From an uncultured Clostridia bacterium (lineage in GTDB: Bacteria > Bacillota > Clostridia > Christensenellales > Borkfalkiaceae): a stretch of 14,377 nt of DNA. Location of the stretch: assembly GCA_944338265.1 (NCBI GenBank), contig CALVLO010000018.1:1-14377 (forward strand). Reading direction: 5' to 3'. Below, piece by piece: positions 6,002-13,862 of this stretch. Position numbers and translations under genes: made by a program. The number at the start of each line of letters is the position of its first letter. Within the stretch, counting starts at the first letter, position 1. The notes beneath the pieces are model-generated. The model was not told the origin of the DNA. It worked only from the letters and a program-made list of their open reading frames with translations, and made no database searches.

Positions 6002-7233
6002 CATTCAGCCGTGAGTTTTTTTAAGACTTCGCGGACGGCAAGTTTGCAATGCTCGTAAGTGAGCCCGCCCTGAAAATAGGCGACGTATGGCGCGCGGATG
6101 GGCGCATCGGCGGAGAGTTCGATGCTTGCGCCCGCATTGAACGTACCTGCCGCCATAATGACTTTGCAATCATACCCCGGCATATCCCACGCCTCAAGGC
6201 GGACAAAGCTATCCACGGGAGAGACCTCCTGCACCGATTGGATAAAATCGGTGAGTTGCTGTTCCGTATCAAAGCGGACGGCGCGGGTGATATCGGGCGG
6301 AAGGCGATCCAATGCGGGATAATTGCGGTAGCCGAGCGCCGCCATGCACTGCCCGATGAGCAGCGCCCCCTTGAGCGCCTGCGCCACAACGTGCGGCGCA
6401 AGGAAAAAGCCCTGAAAGTAGAGCTGATACCCATAGGCATACGAGCCGATCTCCCCCCCGACGGAAGGCGCGGTAAGGCGGTTTTCGCATTGCAAAACGT
6501 ACTTTTCTCCGCCTGCGATATAGCCGCCCGTCGGCGCGAGCCCGCCCCCCGGATTTTTGATGAGCGAACCGACGATGAGATCTGCCCCGACCTCGCAGGG
6601 CTCCCGCTTCTCCACAAACTCGCCGTAGCAGTTATCGACGAAGATGCAGCCTGCAAAGCCCGTTTTCCGCACGGCGGAACATGCCGCAGCGATCTCCTCC
6701 ACGGTGAAAGAATCGCGGAGCTCGTACCCGCGCGAGCGCTGCAAATACACCATTTTATACCCATCGGGCGCGGCGGAAAGCCTTTGCCGAACGGCGGAAA
6801 GATCGATCTTGCCGCCAGCATCAAGCGGCACGACGTCGAAAGAAACGCCGAACTCTTTGAGCGAACCGTTGCCCTCGCCCCAAATGACCCCGCGCAGCGT
6901 ATCGTAGGGCACGCCGCTCACGCAGAGCACCCTGTCTCCGGGGCGCAAAATGCCGAACAGCGCGACGGTGAGCGCATGCGTGCCGCTTAAAATTGCGGGC
7001 GAAACGATGGCGCGCTCCGCACCAAACGTGCGGGCGTACACTCTGCCAAGCGCCTCGCGCCCCTCATCACCATAGCCATAGCCCGTGCTCGGCATAAAGT
7101 GGCGGAGCGCGATCTGCTCCTCGCGGAATGCAGTTAAGACCTTTTCCTGATTATAGAGCGCGATCTCATCGATTTGGGTAAATTTTTCGCGGAGCTGCTC
7201 CTCCGCAGCCCGGATGCGTTCATCCACGTTCAT
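6001..7233 (-). CDS. ynbB: PLP-dependent enzyme of the methionine gamma-lyase / aluminium-resistance (YnbB) family
   Basis: A 410-residue fold-type I PLP protein. The strongest marker is GSLIKNPGGGLAPTGGYIAG (222-241), in which Lys226 should bind the cofactor. Asp200 (IFVDNCYGEF) should pair with the pyridine nitrogen, and SGTHAL (83-88) forms the phosphate-binding region. STGYGYGDEGRE (49-60) is also characteristic. In this family many members are annotated as methionine gamma-lyase-like or aluminium resistance proteins, but the true substrate is generally not established. I chose ATG 7233, not the longer frame, because it begins with the usual MNVDERI-type helix, overlaps the miaA end by 14 bases, and has GGAGGAGG 12 bases upstream. 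It is last in the operon and is followed by a terminator. A position next to miaA is common in Clostridia and Bacilli. Confidence 0.88.
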   Translation of the reverse strand: MNVDERIRAAEEQLREKFTQIDEIALYNQEKVLTAFREEQIALRHFMPSTGYGYGDEGREALGRVYARTFGAERAIVSPAILSGTHALTVALFGILRPGDRVLCVSGVPYDTLRGVIWGEGNGSLKEFGVSFDVVPLDAGGKIDLSAVRQRLSAAPDGYKMVYLQRSRGYELRDSFTVEEIAAACSAVRKTGFAGCIFVDNCYGEFVEKREPCEVGADLIVGSLIKNPGGGLAPTGGYIAGGEKYVLQCENRLTAPSVGGEIGSYAYGYQLYFQGFFLAPHVVAQALKGALLIGQCMAALGYRNYPALDRLPPDITRAVRFDTEQQLTDFIQSVQEVSPVDSFVRLEAWDMPGYDCKVIMAAGTFNAGASIELSADAPIRAPYVAYFQGGLTYEHCKLAVREVLKKLTAE

Positions 7234-8125
7234 AAATACGCAAGACCTCCTCCGCCATCTCTCCCGACGGCGCAAGCCAATGCAAGTTGGGCAGTTTTTT
7301 GAAAAATGTGATCTGCCGTTTTGCATAATTACGGGTGTTTTTAAGTATTATGTCACGCATAGTACTATGTTCTTTGCAATTTTTTAAGCATTCGACTACC
7401 TCTTTATAGCCGATGCCCTGCATGCACTGCGCATCTTCCGGCACGCCCGCCGCAAGCAACTCCTCTACTTCCCGCACGAGCCCCGCTTCAAGCATCGCAT
7501 CCGTGCGCTGCTCGATGCGCGCATACAGCTCCGCACGCGGATGATCGACGGCGAACGCCTCGTACTTGTAGCGCGGCGTCTGCCCGTCGCACTGATCGGA
7601 CTTCCGCTTCCCCGTGAGTTCGTAGATCTCCAACGCACGGACGACGCGCTTGACGTCGTTGGGGTGCAGCTTTTGCGCGCTCGCGGGATCGACGGCTTTA
7701 AGCATCGCATGCAGCGCCGCATTCCCCTCCCGCACGGCGATCTCGTTGTATTTGGTGCGCACGCCCTCGTCCGCAGCGGCGTGCCCGAAGCCGCTCGCAA
7801 AGAGCACAGCATTGAGGTAAAACCCCGTTCCGCCGCAGAGCACGGGAACTTTCCCGCGCGCAAAAATATCCTCCACGGCGGCGAGCGCGAGGCGCTCGTA
7901 GTCGTGCACGGTAAAATTTTCTGGCGGATCCGCCACGTCGATCAGATGGTGCGGGATCCCGCCCATCTCCTCCCGCGTGGGCTTCGCCGTGCCGATGGAG
8001 AGCCCGCGGTAGATAAGGAGCGCATCGCAGGAGACGACCTCTCCCCCAAGCCGTTTGGCACATTCCACCGCAAGCGCCGTCTTGCCCGACGCCGTCGCGC
8101 CGCAAATGACAAGGAGCTTCTTCAT
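7220..8125 (-). CDS. miaA: tRNA dimethylallyltransferase MiaA
   Basis: A 301-residue enzyme that transfers a dimethylallyl group to N6 of A37 in tRNAs reading codons that start with U. Visible motifs are the P-loop GATASGKT (9-16), CDALLIYRGLSIGTAKP (33-49, with Asp34 as the expected catalytic base), IPHHLIDV, CGGTGFYLNAVL, and the C-terminal NTRNYAKRQITFFKK. Length is normal. ATG 8125 overlaps the mutL stop in ATGA. No clear Shine-Dalgarno precedes it, so translation is probably coupled. The longer upstream frame is not homologous to MiaA. Residues 247-260 (LKNCKEHSTMRDII) are encoded by a palindromic repeat that also occurs outside genes in this window. The protein is not lengthened there compared with B. 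subtilis MiaA as I remember it. MiaB, which acts on the product, is encoded in the same operon. Confidence 0.95.
   Translation of the reverse strand: MKKLLVICGATASGKTALAVECAKRLGGEVVSCDALLIYRGLSIGTAKPTREEMGGIPHHLIDVADPPENFTVHDYERLALAAVEDIFARGKVPVLCGGTGFYLNAVLFASGFGHAAADEGVRTKYNEIAVREGNAALHAMLKAVDPASAQKLHPNDVKRVVRALEIYELTGKRKSDQCDGQTPRYKYEAFAVDHPRAELYARIEQRTDAMLEAGLVREVEELLAAGVPEDAQCMQGIGYKEVVECLKNCKEHSTMRDIILKNTRNYAKRQITFFKKLPNLHWLAPSGEMAEEVLRIYERG
7346..7387 (-). repeat. Palindromic repeat, copy inside miaA
   Basis: This copy matches the intergenic copy at 4552-4593 in 21 of 24 core bases and 31 of 42 overall, on the same strand. It contains the perfect 12-base palindrome CATAGTACTATG (7358-7369). 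It is in frame with miaA and encodes residues 247-260. The half-sites TATTATG, CATAGTA and TACTATG are arranged as in the first copy. Confidence 0.7.
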
Positions 8126-9981
8126 ACGATGCGCTTGAAGAGCTTTTCGAGCTCGCTCTTTTTGACTTCGACGACGGCGGGCCGCCCGTGCGGGCATTTG
8201 AGCGTGAGATCGCCGCCTGCCGCGCGGATGAGCGCACGCGCCTCTTGCTCGCTGAGCAGTTCCCCGCCCTTGACGGCAGCTTTGCAGGCGCTCGTCGCGA
8301 GCTTATCCTTCAAAATATCCGCAAGGCGGATGGCGCGCAGCGACTCCATCGAGGAGAGCACGTCCGCGAAAAACGCCTTGAGATCCATCCCCACGAGCTC
8401 CGCAGGCACGGCGGAAACCTTTACCGCATCGTCGCCGAACGCCTCCACCTCGAAGCCGAGCTCCCGAAAGAGCGGGAAATTCTTTTCGAGAAAGGCAAAC
8501 TCCTGCCCGTTGACAGTGATGAGAAAGGGCGAAAGCATGGGCTGCGAAACGGCTTCCCGTGCCTCCCACTTTGCGCGCAGTTTATCGTAAAGAATACGCT
8601 CGTGCGCGGCGTGCTGATCGATGAGATAAGCACTTGTTCCTGCCTCATAGATGAGATAGGTGCGGAAGAGCTCACCCTTATAGACGAGCGTATCCGGCTC
8701 GACGCGCTGCGCTTGTACGCGCGCCGCCTGCTCGCGCAAGAGGCGCTGATTTTCGGCAAAAACATCCTCTGCGGCGGGAGCATGCACCTCCATGCGGACG
8801 GGCTCCGGCTCGTAAAAGCGCGGCTCGCTCCCGCGCGGAAGCGTCACGTCGAAGGCGGCTTCCTTCTTTGCCGCCTCGTAGCTCATCGTCTCCTGTTTTG
8901 CCGCCGCAGGTGCAAATACGGGCGCAGGTGCGGGTTTTACTTGTGTTGTTTCCTCCGAAAGATCGGACTTGGGCGGATGGACGAGGTAATCGAGCGCCCG
9001 TGCATTGCCATCCAAGACCGCCGAGACGATGGAATAGACGCACCCGTAAATGATCTGATTATCGGCAAAGCGCACATCCGCCTTGTTGGGATGCACGTTG
9101 ACATCGACGATCTCGGGCGGAACGTCCAAAAAGAGCACATAGAAGGGATACTGCCGCTTCATGAGATAGCTCGCGTAGGCGTTTGTGATCGCCGCGCCCA
9201 CCGTCTGATTGACGACGCAGCGCCCGTTGACGAACAGGCTCTGATACGTTCTGTTCGCCTTGTAAAAATTGCGGCTGCCCAAAAAACCGTGCAGGCGGAT
9301 GCCGTGCTTTTCCGCATCGATCTCGATGCAGTCTTTCAGCGTCTCCGCCCCGTACACCGCGGCGAGCGCGGCGGCGAGCCCATCGCCGAAGGAGCGGTAC
9401 TTTACCTTGCCGTTTGCGGTATAAGTGAAGGAGATCGCGGGATGCGAGAGCAAAAAGCGCCCCATCACACCCGCAATATCCGCATCTTCCTGCGCATCCG
9501 ACTTCAAAAATTTGAGGCGGGCGGGCACATTGAAAAAGAGCTCGTCCACCGTAACGACGGTGCCCTTCGCCCCCGCCGCAGGCAAGACTTCGCCGAGCGC
9601 GCCGCCCTCCGTCCGCAGCGCATACGCCTCGCCCTCCGCCGTGCGGGAGACGATCTCCGTTTTGGAGACCGCCGCAACGGAGGCGACCGCCTCGCCGCGA
9701 AAGCCGAGCGTGCGGATGGAAAACAGGTCTTCCGCCGTCTGCAATTTGCTCGTTGCATGCGGCGCGAACGCCAACGGGAGCTCCTCCTTGGGGATGCCGC
9801 AGCCGTTATCCGTCACGCGAATGCGCTTTTTGCCGCCCCCTTCCGTCTCGACGGCGATCTCCGTCGCGCCCGCATCGATCGCGTTTTCCACAAGTTCTTT
9901 GACGACGGAATAAGGACGATCGACGACCTCCCCCGCCGCGATCTTATTGTAGACGTCTGCCGAAAGCCGATGGATCCTCAT
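8122..9981 (-). CDS. mutL: DNA mismatch repair protein MutL, endonuclease type
   Basis: A 619-residue protein. The N-terminal GHKL ATPase shows the expected motifs: KELVENAIDAGAT (28-40, Glu29 catalytic, Asn33 for Mg), DNGCGI (57-62) and LGFRGEA (91-97). The C-terminal domain has the metal-binding endonuclease motif DQHAAHE (455-461), SACKAAVKGGE, and CPHGRP (596-601). These mark a nicking MutL from bacteria without MutH. QPMLSP (480-485) fits the sliding-clamp-binding motif known in MutL. A Pro/Ala-rich linker of about 100 residues joins the two halves. The ATG overlaps the mutS stop (ATGA), with AAGGAGA about 8 bases upstream. It acts with MutS to recognise and incise the new strand at mismatches. 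Length is normal and no key residue is missing. Confidence 0.97.
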   Translation of the reverse strand: MRIHRLSADVYNKIAAGEVVDRPYSVVKELVENAIDAGATEIAVETEGGGKKRIRVTDNGCGIPKEELPLAFAPHATSKLQTAEDLFSIRTLGFRGEAVASVAAVSKTEIVSRTAEGEAYALRTEGGALGEVLPAAGAKGTVVTVDELFFNVPARLKFLKSDAQEDADIAGVMGRFLLSHPAISFTYTANGKVKYRSFGDGLAAALAAVYGAETLKDCIEIDAEKHGIRLHGFLGSRNFYKANRTYQSLFVNGRCVVNQTVGAAITNAYASYLMKRQYPFYVLFLDVPPEIVDVNVHPNKADVRFADNQIIYGCVYSIVSAVLDGNARALDYLVHPPKSDLSEETTQVKPAPAPVFAPAAAKQETMSYEAAKKEAAFDVTLPRGSEPRFYEPEPVRMEVHAPAAEDVFAENQRLLREQAARVQAQRVEPDTLVYKGELFRTYLIYEAGTSAYLIDQHAAHERILYDKLRAKWEAREAVSQPMLSPFLITVNGQEFAFLEKNFPLFRELGFEVEAFGDDAVKVSAVPAELVGMDLKAFFADVLSSMESLRAIRLADILKDKLATSACKAAVKGGELLSEQEARALIRAAGGDLTLKCPHGRPAVVEVKKSELEKLFKRIV

Positions 9982-12533
9982 TGCAAATTCTCCTTGAGCT
10001 GTGCGAGCAGCGCAAGCGCCTGCATGGGCGTGAGCGCGTTGACGTCGATGCCCGCGAGCTCTTCGCGCAGGCGGATCTCCGCCTCGTCCTCTTCGGGCGG
10101 CTCGGGCAGCACTTCACGCTTCCGCTCCCCCCGTTCAAGTTCCTTCAAGATGACCTTCGCGCGCGAAGTGACTTCCTCGGGCACGCCTGCAAGCGAGGCG
10201 ACCTCCACCCCGAAGGAACGCGACGCCCCGCCGCGCACGATCTTTCTGAGAAAGACGATGCTCCCGCCGATCTCGCGCACATTGATCTTATAATTTTTCA
10301 CACCGTCGAGCTTGCCTTCGAGTTCGGTAAGCTCGTGGTAGTGCGTTGCAAACAGCGTCTTGGCGCGGATCTCGTTTGTGAGATATTCGATGACCGACCA
10401 CGCGATGGAGAGCCCGTCGAAGGTGCTCGTGCCCCGCCCGACCTCATCGAGGATCAAAAGGCTCCGCTCGGTGGCGTTGCGCAAAATGTTGGCGACTTCC
10501 GTCATCTCCACCATGAAGGTACTGCGGTCGAGAATGAGGTTGTCGCTCGCGCCGATGCGCGTGAAAATGCGGTCACACAGCGGGATGCGCGCACGTTTTG
10601 CGGGCACAAAGCAGCCCACATGCGCCATAAACGTGATGAGCGCCACCTGCCTTAAATAGGTGCTCTTGCCCGCCATATTCGGTCCCGTGATGATCATCGT
10701 GCGGTCTTCGCCGTTATCGAGGCGGCAATCGTTTGGCACGAAGCGCTCTTTTGAGAGCGCCTCCACGACGGGGTGCCGCCCCTCCTCGATCTCCAAAGCG
10801 CCGCCCTCTGCCATCTCGGGGCGGCAATACTTGTTCTCCTTGGCGACTTCGGCGAAGGAGACGAGGCAATCGAGCAGCGCGATGGCGCCCGCAATGCGTT
10901 GGAAGACGGGAATGTTGCGCGCGAGCATCTCTGCGATCTCGGAAAAAAGGTGCTCTTCGAGGCGGGCTGCGGCGTCCGTGCTGCCGAGAATCTTCCCCTC
11001 TAAGTCTTTGAGCTCCTCCGTCGTATAGCGCACGCAGTTTGCAAGCGTCTGCCGCGGCACATAGGAATAGGGAACTTTATCCTTAAAGGAGTTGGTGATT
11101 TCGATATAGTAACCGAACACGCGGTTGAACCCGACCTTCAGGTTACGGATGCCGGAGCGCTCCCGCTCGCGCGCCTCAAGCTCTAAAACGAGCGATTTGC
11201 CGCTATCCTTTACGGCGCGCAGCTCATCGAGCTGCGTGCTGTAGCCCCTGCGAATATAGCCGCCCTCTTTGAGCGTCGTCGCATCGGGAGAAATGGCACG
11301 ATCCAAAAGCTCGCACACCGCCTTGGTATCGACGAGGTCTGCGGCGATCTCGCCGAGCAGCGCGGAAGAAAAGCCCGTGAGCTGAAATTTGAGATTGGGC
11401 ACGACGGCGAGCGAAGAAGAGAGTGCAAGGCAATCCCGCGGCTGCAAATTGCCGTTGGAAACGCGCCCCGCAAGCCGCTCGATATCGCGCACGCCGCCGA
11501 GCATATCTGCGATCCCCATCCGCACGACGGTGCCCTTAAAGAGCTCCTCCACCGCATCCAGCCGACGCTCGATCTCTGTGCGCACGCCGAGCGGCGCGGA
11601 GAGCATGGAGACGAGTTTTCTCGCACCCATGCCTGTTTTTGTCTTGTCGAGCAGCCACAAGAGCGAGCCGTAGCGCTTGCCCTCGGCATTGTTTTTTACG
11701 ATCTCGAGATTGCGCACGGCGTTCGCATCCAAGATGAGATTGCTCCCCGCATCGACGACGCGGAGGCTGTTCATATTTTTGAGCGCGTGTTTTTGCGTCT
11801 CGCGGAGATATTCGAGCAGCGCGCCCGCCGCGCGGACGGCATCCTCCCTTTCCGCAAGCCCGAGCGCCTCCAAAGAAGCGGCGCCCAGCTGCGAACACAC
11901 GCTCCGCTCCGCAGCCGCCCGCTTGAACGCCCAAGGCAGATAGCAGGAAAATGCGGGCAGTGCGCCGCGGCTCGCCTCTACATCCTCCTTCGCATCAAAG
12001 AGCATTGCCTCGTTGCAGATGACCTCCGCCACCGCAAGGTTGACGAGCACGGAGATAACGCTCTCGCGGGTTTTGAGTTCTTCGGCAAAGAGTTCGCCCG
12101 TCGTGATATCCGCCCATGCGAGCGCATAGCCGTGCTCGCTTTTGTATGCGCAGGCAATGAAATTGTTGCGCTTTTCGTCGAGCTGACCATCTTCAATGAC
12201 CGTCCCCGCCGAGACGACGCGCACGACGTCGCGCTCCACCATCCCCTTGCCCGCCGTCGGCTCGGTGAGCTGCTCGCAGATGGCGACGCGCTCCCCCAAC
12301 GAGACGAGCTTTGCGATATAGGCATCTGCGGCATGAAACGGGATCCCGCACATGGGCGCCCGCTCTTTGAGCCCGCAATCCCGCCCCGTGAGCGTGAGAT
12401 CGAGCAGTTTGGAGACGCGCACCGCATCCTCGAAAAACATCTCGTAAAAATCCCCGAGGCGATAAAAAAGCACGCAGTCCTTATATTTCTCCTTCATGGA
12501 GAGATAGTGTTCCATCATCGGCGAAAGTCCCAT
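9978..12533 (-). CDS. mutS: DNA mismatch recognition protein MutS
   Basis: An 851-residue MutS1. The mismatch-reading Phe-x-Glu is F29-Y30-E31 in RLGDFYEMFFEDA. Connector, lever and clamp domains follow (IEITNSFKDKVPYSYVPRQTL belongs to the clamp/lever region). The ATPase has Walker A GPNMAGKS (617-624) and Walker B LLILDEVGRGTSTFDG with Asp696-Glu697, then the ATHYHEL motif. The end (NALTPMQALALLAQLKENLQ) resembles the C-terminal dimer helix. I chose ATG 12533 because GGAGG lies 5 bases upstream and the start aligns with known MutS N-termini. It follows miaB by 24 bases and overlaps mutL by four. The mismatch-binding and ATPase residues all appear intact. Confidence 0.97.
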   Translation of the reverse strand: MGLSPMMEHYLSMKEKYKDCVLFYRLGDFYEMFFEDAVRVSKLLDLTLTGRDCGLKERAPMCGIPFHAADAYIAKLVSLGERVAICEQLTEPTAGKGMVERDVVRVVSAGTVIEDGQLDEKRNNFIACAYKSEHGYALAWADITTGELFAEELKTRESVISVLVNLAVAEVICNEAMLFDAKEDVEASRGALPAFSCYLPWAFKRAAAERSVCSQLGAASLEALGLAEREDAVRAAGALLEYLRETQKHALKNMNSLRVVDAGSNLILDANAVRNLEIVKNNAEGKRYGSLLWLLDKTKTGMGARKLVSMLSAPLGVRTEIERRLDAVEELFKGTVVRMGIADMLGGVRDIERLAGRVSNGNLQPRDCLALSSSLAVVPNLKFQLTGFSSALLGEIAADLVDTKAVCELLDRAISPDATTLKEGGYIRRGYSTQLDELRAVKDSGKSLVLELEARERERSGIRNLKVGFNRVFGYYIEITNSFKDKVPYSYVPRQTLANCVRYTTEELKDLEGKILGSTDAAARLEEHLFSEIAEMLARNIPVFQRIAGAIALLDCLVSFAEVAKENKYCRPEMAEGGALEIEEGRHPVVEALSKERFVPNDCRLDNGEDRTMIITGPNMAGKSTYLRQVALITFMAHVGCFVPAKRARIPLCDRIFTRIGASDNLILDRSTFMVEMTEVANILRNATERSLLILDEVGRGTSTFDGLSIAWSVIEYLTNEIRAKTLFATHYHELTELEGKLDGVKNYKINVREIGGSIVFLRKIVRGGASRSFGVEVASLAGVPEEVTSRAKVILKELERGERKREVLPEPPEEDEAEIRLREELAGIDVNALTPMQALALLAQLKENLQ

Positions 12534-12557
12534 AATATCCTCCGTAAAAATGCCGCC

Positions 12558-13862
12558 TCAGAGTTTTTCCCCATACAGCGATACGCCGTTTGCCTGCGTC
12601 ACCCTGATGCGGACAAACTCCCCGATGCAATTGTTTTCGCTCGCGAAATAGCCCATTCTGCCAAGCGGCTCCCGCCCGAGATACAGCCCGCGCTTTTCGT
12701 CGTAATCCTCGCACAGGACTTCGATTTCCCTTCCGACGTAGCCCTCGCTCTTGCGGCGCGTGTTTTCGTTGACGGCTTCGATGAGCCGCGCAATGCGCGC
12801 TTTGGCAACGGCTTCCGGGATGCGCCCCTCCATCTTCGCCGCAGCCGTTCCCGTGCGCGGCGAATAGATAAAGGTGAACGCCGAAGAAAAATCCGCCTCG
12901 CGGACGAGGGAGAGCGTCTCTTCAAACTCTTCGTCCGTCTCCGTGGGGAAGGCGACGATGAGATCGGTCGTCACTTCGCCTTCGGGGATCTCGCGGCGGA
13001 AGAGCGCGATTTTTTGCAGATACTCCTCCCGCGTGTAGCGCCTGTTCATGAGCGCGAGAATGCGCGAAGAGCCCGACTGCGCGGGAAGATGCAGCAAATT
13101 TAAGATCTTATCGTGCTTCTTCATGACGGCAACGAGCCGCGCCGAAAAATCTTTTGGATGCGACGTCATAAACCGCAGGCGGAACTTCCCCTCGATGGAG
13201 GCAACGCGGTCGAGCAATGCGGGGAAATCCACCTCGCCATCCCGATAGGAATTGACGTTTTGCCCCAAAAGCGTGATCTCCTTATACCCTTCCCGGATGA
13301 GCGCACGGCACTCCTCTACAATGGCCTCCGCGCTGCGGCTCCGCTCCCGCCCGCGCACATAGGGCACAATGCAATAGGTGCAAAAATTGTTGCAGCCGTA
13401 AGTAATGTTCACCCATGCGTTGGGATAGCTCGTGCGGAAGGGCCGCGCGCCGTCCTCCGTCTCTCCCCTGTCTTCATAGAGGGAGATCACGCGCTTTTCC
13501 CGCCGTTTTCGCTCGATGAGCGCGGCAAGTTCAAAGATATTGTGCGTTCCGAAAATGATATCGAGAAAGGGAAATTTCTGTTTGAGGAACTGCACCTTGC
13601 CCGGTTCCTGCGCCATGCAGCCGCCTACCGCAATGATGAGCCACGGTTTCTCTTTTTTCAGCTTTTTGAGCGCGCCGATATTGCCGAAGGCATGATTTTC
13701 GGCATGTTCGCGGATGCAGCAGGTATTAAAGACGATGATATCCGCCTCCTCGGGCGGGGCTTCCTCTTCGTAGCCGACGGAGCGCAGGATGCCTGCGATC
13801 TTCTCCGATTCGTGCAAATTCATTTGACAGCCGTATGTAACGATATGGTACTTCATATTCAT
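12558..13862 (-). CDS. miaB: tRNA-2-methylthio-N6-dimethylallyladenosine synthase MiaB
   Basis: A 434-residue radical SAM methylthiotransferase that adds a methylthio group to C2 of the A37 base already modified by MiaA. The N-terminal domain holds the three cysteines for the second cluster: YGCQMN (C12), FNTCCIREHAENH (C48/C49) and VGGCMAQ (C82). The radical SAM cluster motif is CNNFCTYC (C157, C161, C164), followed by VPYVRGRERSR. HLPAQSGSSRILALMNRRYT and a C-terminal TRAM domain, which binds tRNA, complete the standard layout. The chosen ATG at 13862 overlaps the sirtuin stop in ATGA. A second ATG six bases later (13856) is an equally possible start (MKYHIVTYGC). The long open frame upstream belongs to the other strand phase of the sirtuin gene and is not part of MiaB. 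Confidence 0.96.
   Translation of the reverse strand: MNMKYHIVTYGCQMNLHESEKIAGILRSVGYEEEAPPEEADIIVFNTCCIREHAENHAFGNIGALKKLKKEKPWLIIAVGGCMAQEPGKVQFLKQKFPFLDIIFGTHNIFELAALIERKRREKRVISLYEDRGETEDGARPFRTSYPNAWVNITYGCNNFCTYCIVPYVRGRERSRSAEAIVEECRALIREGYKEITLLGQNVNSYRDGEVDFPALLDRVASIEGKFRLRFMTSHPKDFSARLVAVMKKHDKILNLLHLPAQSGSSRILALMNRRYTREEYLQKIALFRREIPEGEVTTDLIVAFPTETDEEFEETLSLVREADFSSAFTFIYSPRTGTAAAKMEGRIPEAVAKARIARLIEAVNENTRRKSEGYVGREIEVLCEDYDEKRGLYLGREPLGRMGYFASENNCIGEFVRIRVTQANGVSLYGEKL

Noticed and set aside
4853..6058. A 401-codon plus-strand frame opposite the SPFH gene.
   Set aside because: It runs through the SPFH promoter and the terminator at 5972-6001, and the minus strand has clear SPFH homology.
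7234..7326. An N-terminal extension of the YnbB-like protein to an ATG at 7326.
   Set aside because: The added residues lie over the MiaA C-terminal coding region and are Arg/Cys-rich without homology; the ATG at 7233 fits the family start.
8188..10293. A 701-codon open frame on the plus strand opposite mutL and the end of mutS.
   Set aside because: The opposite strand carries mutL and mutS with all catalytic motifs. Long antisense frames are expected in GC-rich coding DNA, and the translation is rich in Arg, His and Asp without motifs.
11787..13103. A 438-codon plus-strand frame spanning the mutS and miaB junction.
   Set aside because: It is antisense to two well-supported genes and to their junction with its Shine-Dalgarno site, and its product has unnatural composition.
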